Shown in pieces: positions 63,597-64,000 of a DNA stretch of 64,000 bases. The DNA comes from Thioclava marina (GTDB taxonomy: Bacteria; Pseudomonadota; Alphaproteobacteria; Rhodobacterales; Rhodobacteraceae). The DNA is taken from the NCBI RefSeq assembly GCF_002020135.1, contig NZ_MPZS01000002.1, positions 682,001-746,000 on the forward strand, in the 5' to 3' direction. Position numbers and translations under genes: made by a program. Below the pieces are notes generated by a model. It searched no databases, was not told the DNA's origin, and worked only from the letters and a program-made list of their open reading frames with translations. The first letter of the stretch is position 1. Every line of letters begins with the position of its first letter.

Positions 63597-64000
63597 TCAG
63601 TTCGCCGCCACCCGCGCGCGCCAGAGCGTGAAGAGGCCCGCGCTTACCACCACCGCCGCACCGATCACCACATTCATCTCGAGCGCCTCGTGAAAAACGA
63701 GCACCCCCAGCGCCGAGGCGAAGACCAGTTGCAGATAGGCGAAAGGCTGGATCGCCGAGGCCTCGGCCACCTCATAGGCCTTGATCAGCAGGAAATGCCC
63801 GGTCGCGGCTGTAAAGCACAAGATCCCCATCCAGCCCCAGTCGGAGAGGATCATGTTCTCCCAGTGCCAGATGCCGACCGCAGTCACCACGACCGCCCCC
63901 ACGACGCCCGTATAGAAGAACGAGACCGAAGCCGGATCGACCCGCCCGACATAGCGCGTCATCAGCGAATAGAGCGCAAACAGGAGCGCCGCCGCCAGCG
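63597..64000 (-). CDS. DMT/EamA-family transporter (N-terminus cut off)
   Basis: The C-terminal 134 residues of a drug/metabolite-type permease are present, reading in from beyond the right edge. Four membrane helices are visible, including SVSFFYTGVVGAVVVTAVGI, WGWMGILCFTAATGHFLLIK and the last pair VLVFHEALEMNVVIGAAVVV. The AIQPFAYLQLVFASALGVLV segment is the standard EamA repeat. The substrate cannot be inferred. It converges on the EF-hand gene 7 bp away. Confidence 0.9.
   Translation of the reverse strand, partial: LAAALLFALYSLMTRYVGRVDPASVSFFYTGVVGAVVVTAVGIWHWENMILSDWGWMGILCFTAATGHFLLIKAYEVAEASAIQPFAYLQLVFASALGVLVFHEALEMNVVIGAAVVVSAGLFTLWRARVAAN

Overview
The window is high-GC DNA from an alphaproteobacterium, most likely a member of the Rhodobacteraceae/Rhodobacterales. 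The evidence is the transcription/translation gene order, the agl-type sugar operon, the ParC and EF-Tu sequences, HWE-type sensory kinases and the twin-helix small protein next to a PduO adenosyltransferase. The assignment rests on gene content and protein style only; no 16S gene is present.

Positions 1-13480 hold a cut-off glycosyltransferase, a small exported protein, and on the minus strand the block secE-nusG-rplK-rplA-rplJ-rplL-rpoB-rpoC, which ends in a strong terminator. Positions 13717-28610 are an accessory surface-polysaccharide region: a DUF4405 membrane protein, a large GT4 glycosyltransferase, a DUF2793 phage-tail-like protein, a phosphohexomutase, an RTX/DUF4214 secreted protein, the KpsM/KpsT/KpsE-like capsule export genes, a sulfotransferase-like protein and a two-domain glycosyltransferase. 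It is followed by tRNA-Trp, a ZntB-like transporter, an acetyltransferase, a TIGR03067 protein and tuf. Because tuf, tRNA-Trp, secE and the rest all read on the minus strand in the usual alphaproteobacterial order, the polysaccharide genes look like an insertion that split an ancestral tuf-trnW-secE neighbourhood.

Positions 32703-39046 hold a cytochrome P450, parC, an SH3-domain exported protein, a short-chain dehydrogenase, a twin-helix protein and a cobalamin adenosyltransferase. Positions 39220-46545 are an agl-type sugar uptake operon on the minus strand (aglR, aglE, aglF, aglG, a GH63-like hydrolase, aglK). It has two LacI-type operators spaced exactly 20 bp apart, and a GH63-like enzyme where the canonical operon carries the alpha-glucosidase aglA. 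A GAF/PAS/HWE histidine kinase and a single-domain response regulator follow, then a ClpP-like exported protein.

Positions 49921-58981 contain the most interesting system: a LuxR-type regulator with an overlapping partner gene, a 625-bp divergent control region with a perfect dyad, and, reading away on the plus strand, two cysteine-free repeat proteins that share a motif, a type I secretion ABC transporter and its HlyD-type adaptor. The layout suggests a dedicated type I secretion pathway for a pair of surface or matrix proteins that I do not recognise as a named system.

Positions 59240-64000 are metal-related: feoA-feoB for ferrous iron, then a HupE/UreJ protein, an uncharacterised membrane protein and a small EF-hand exported protein in a tight operon, ending in a DMT/EamA transporter cut by the window edge.
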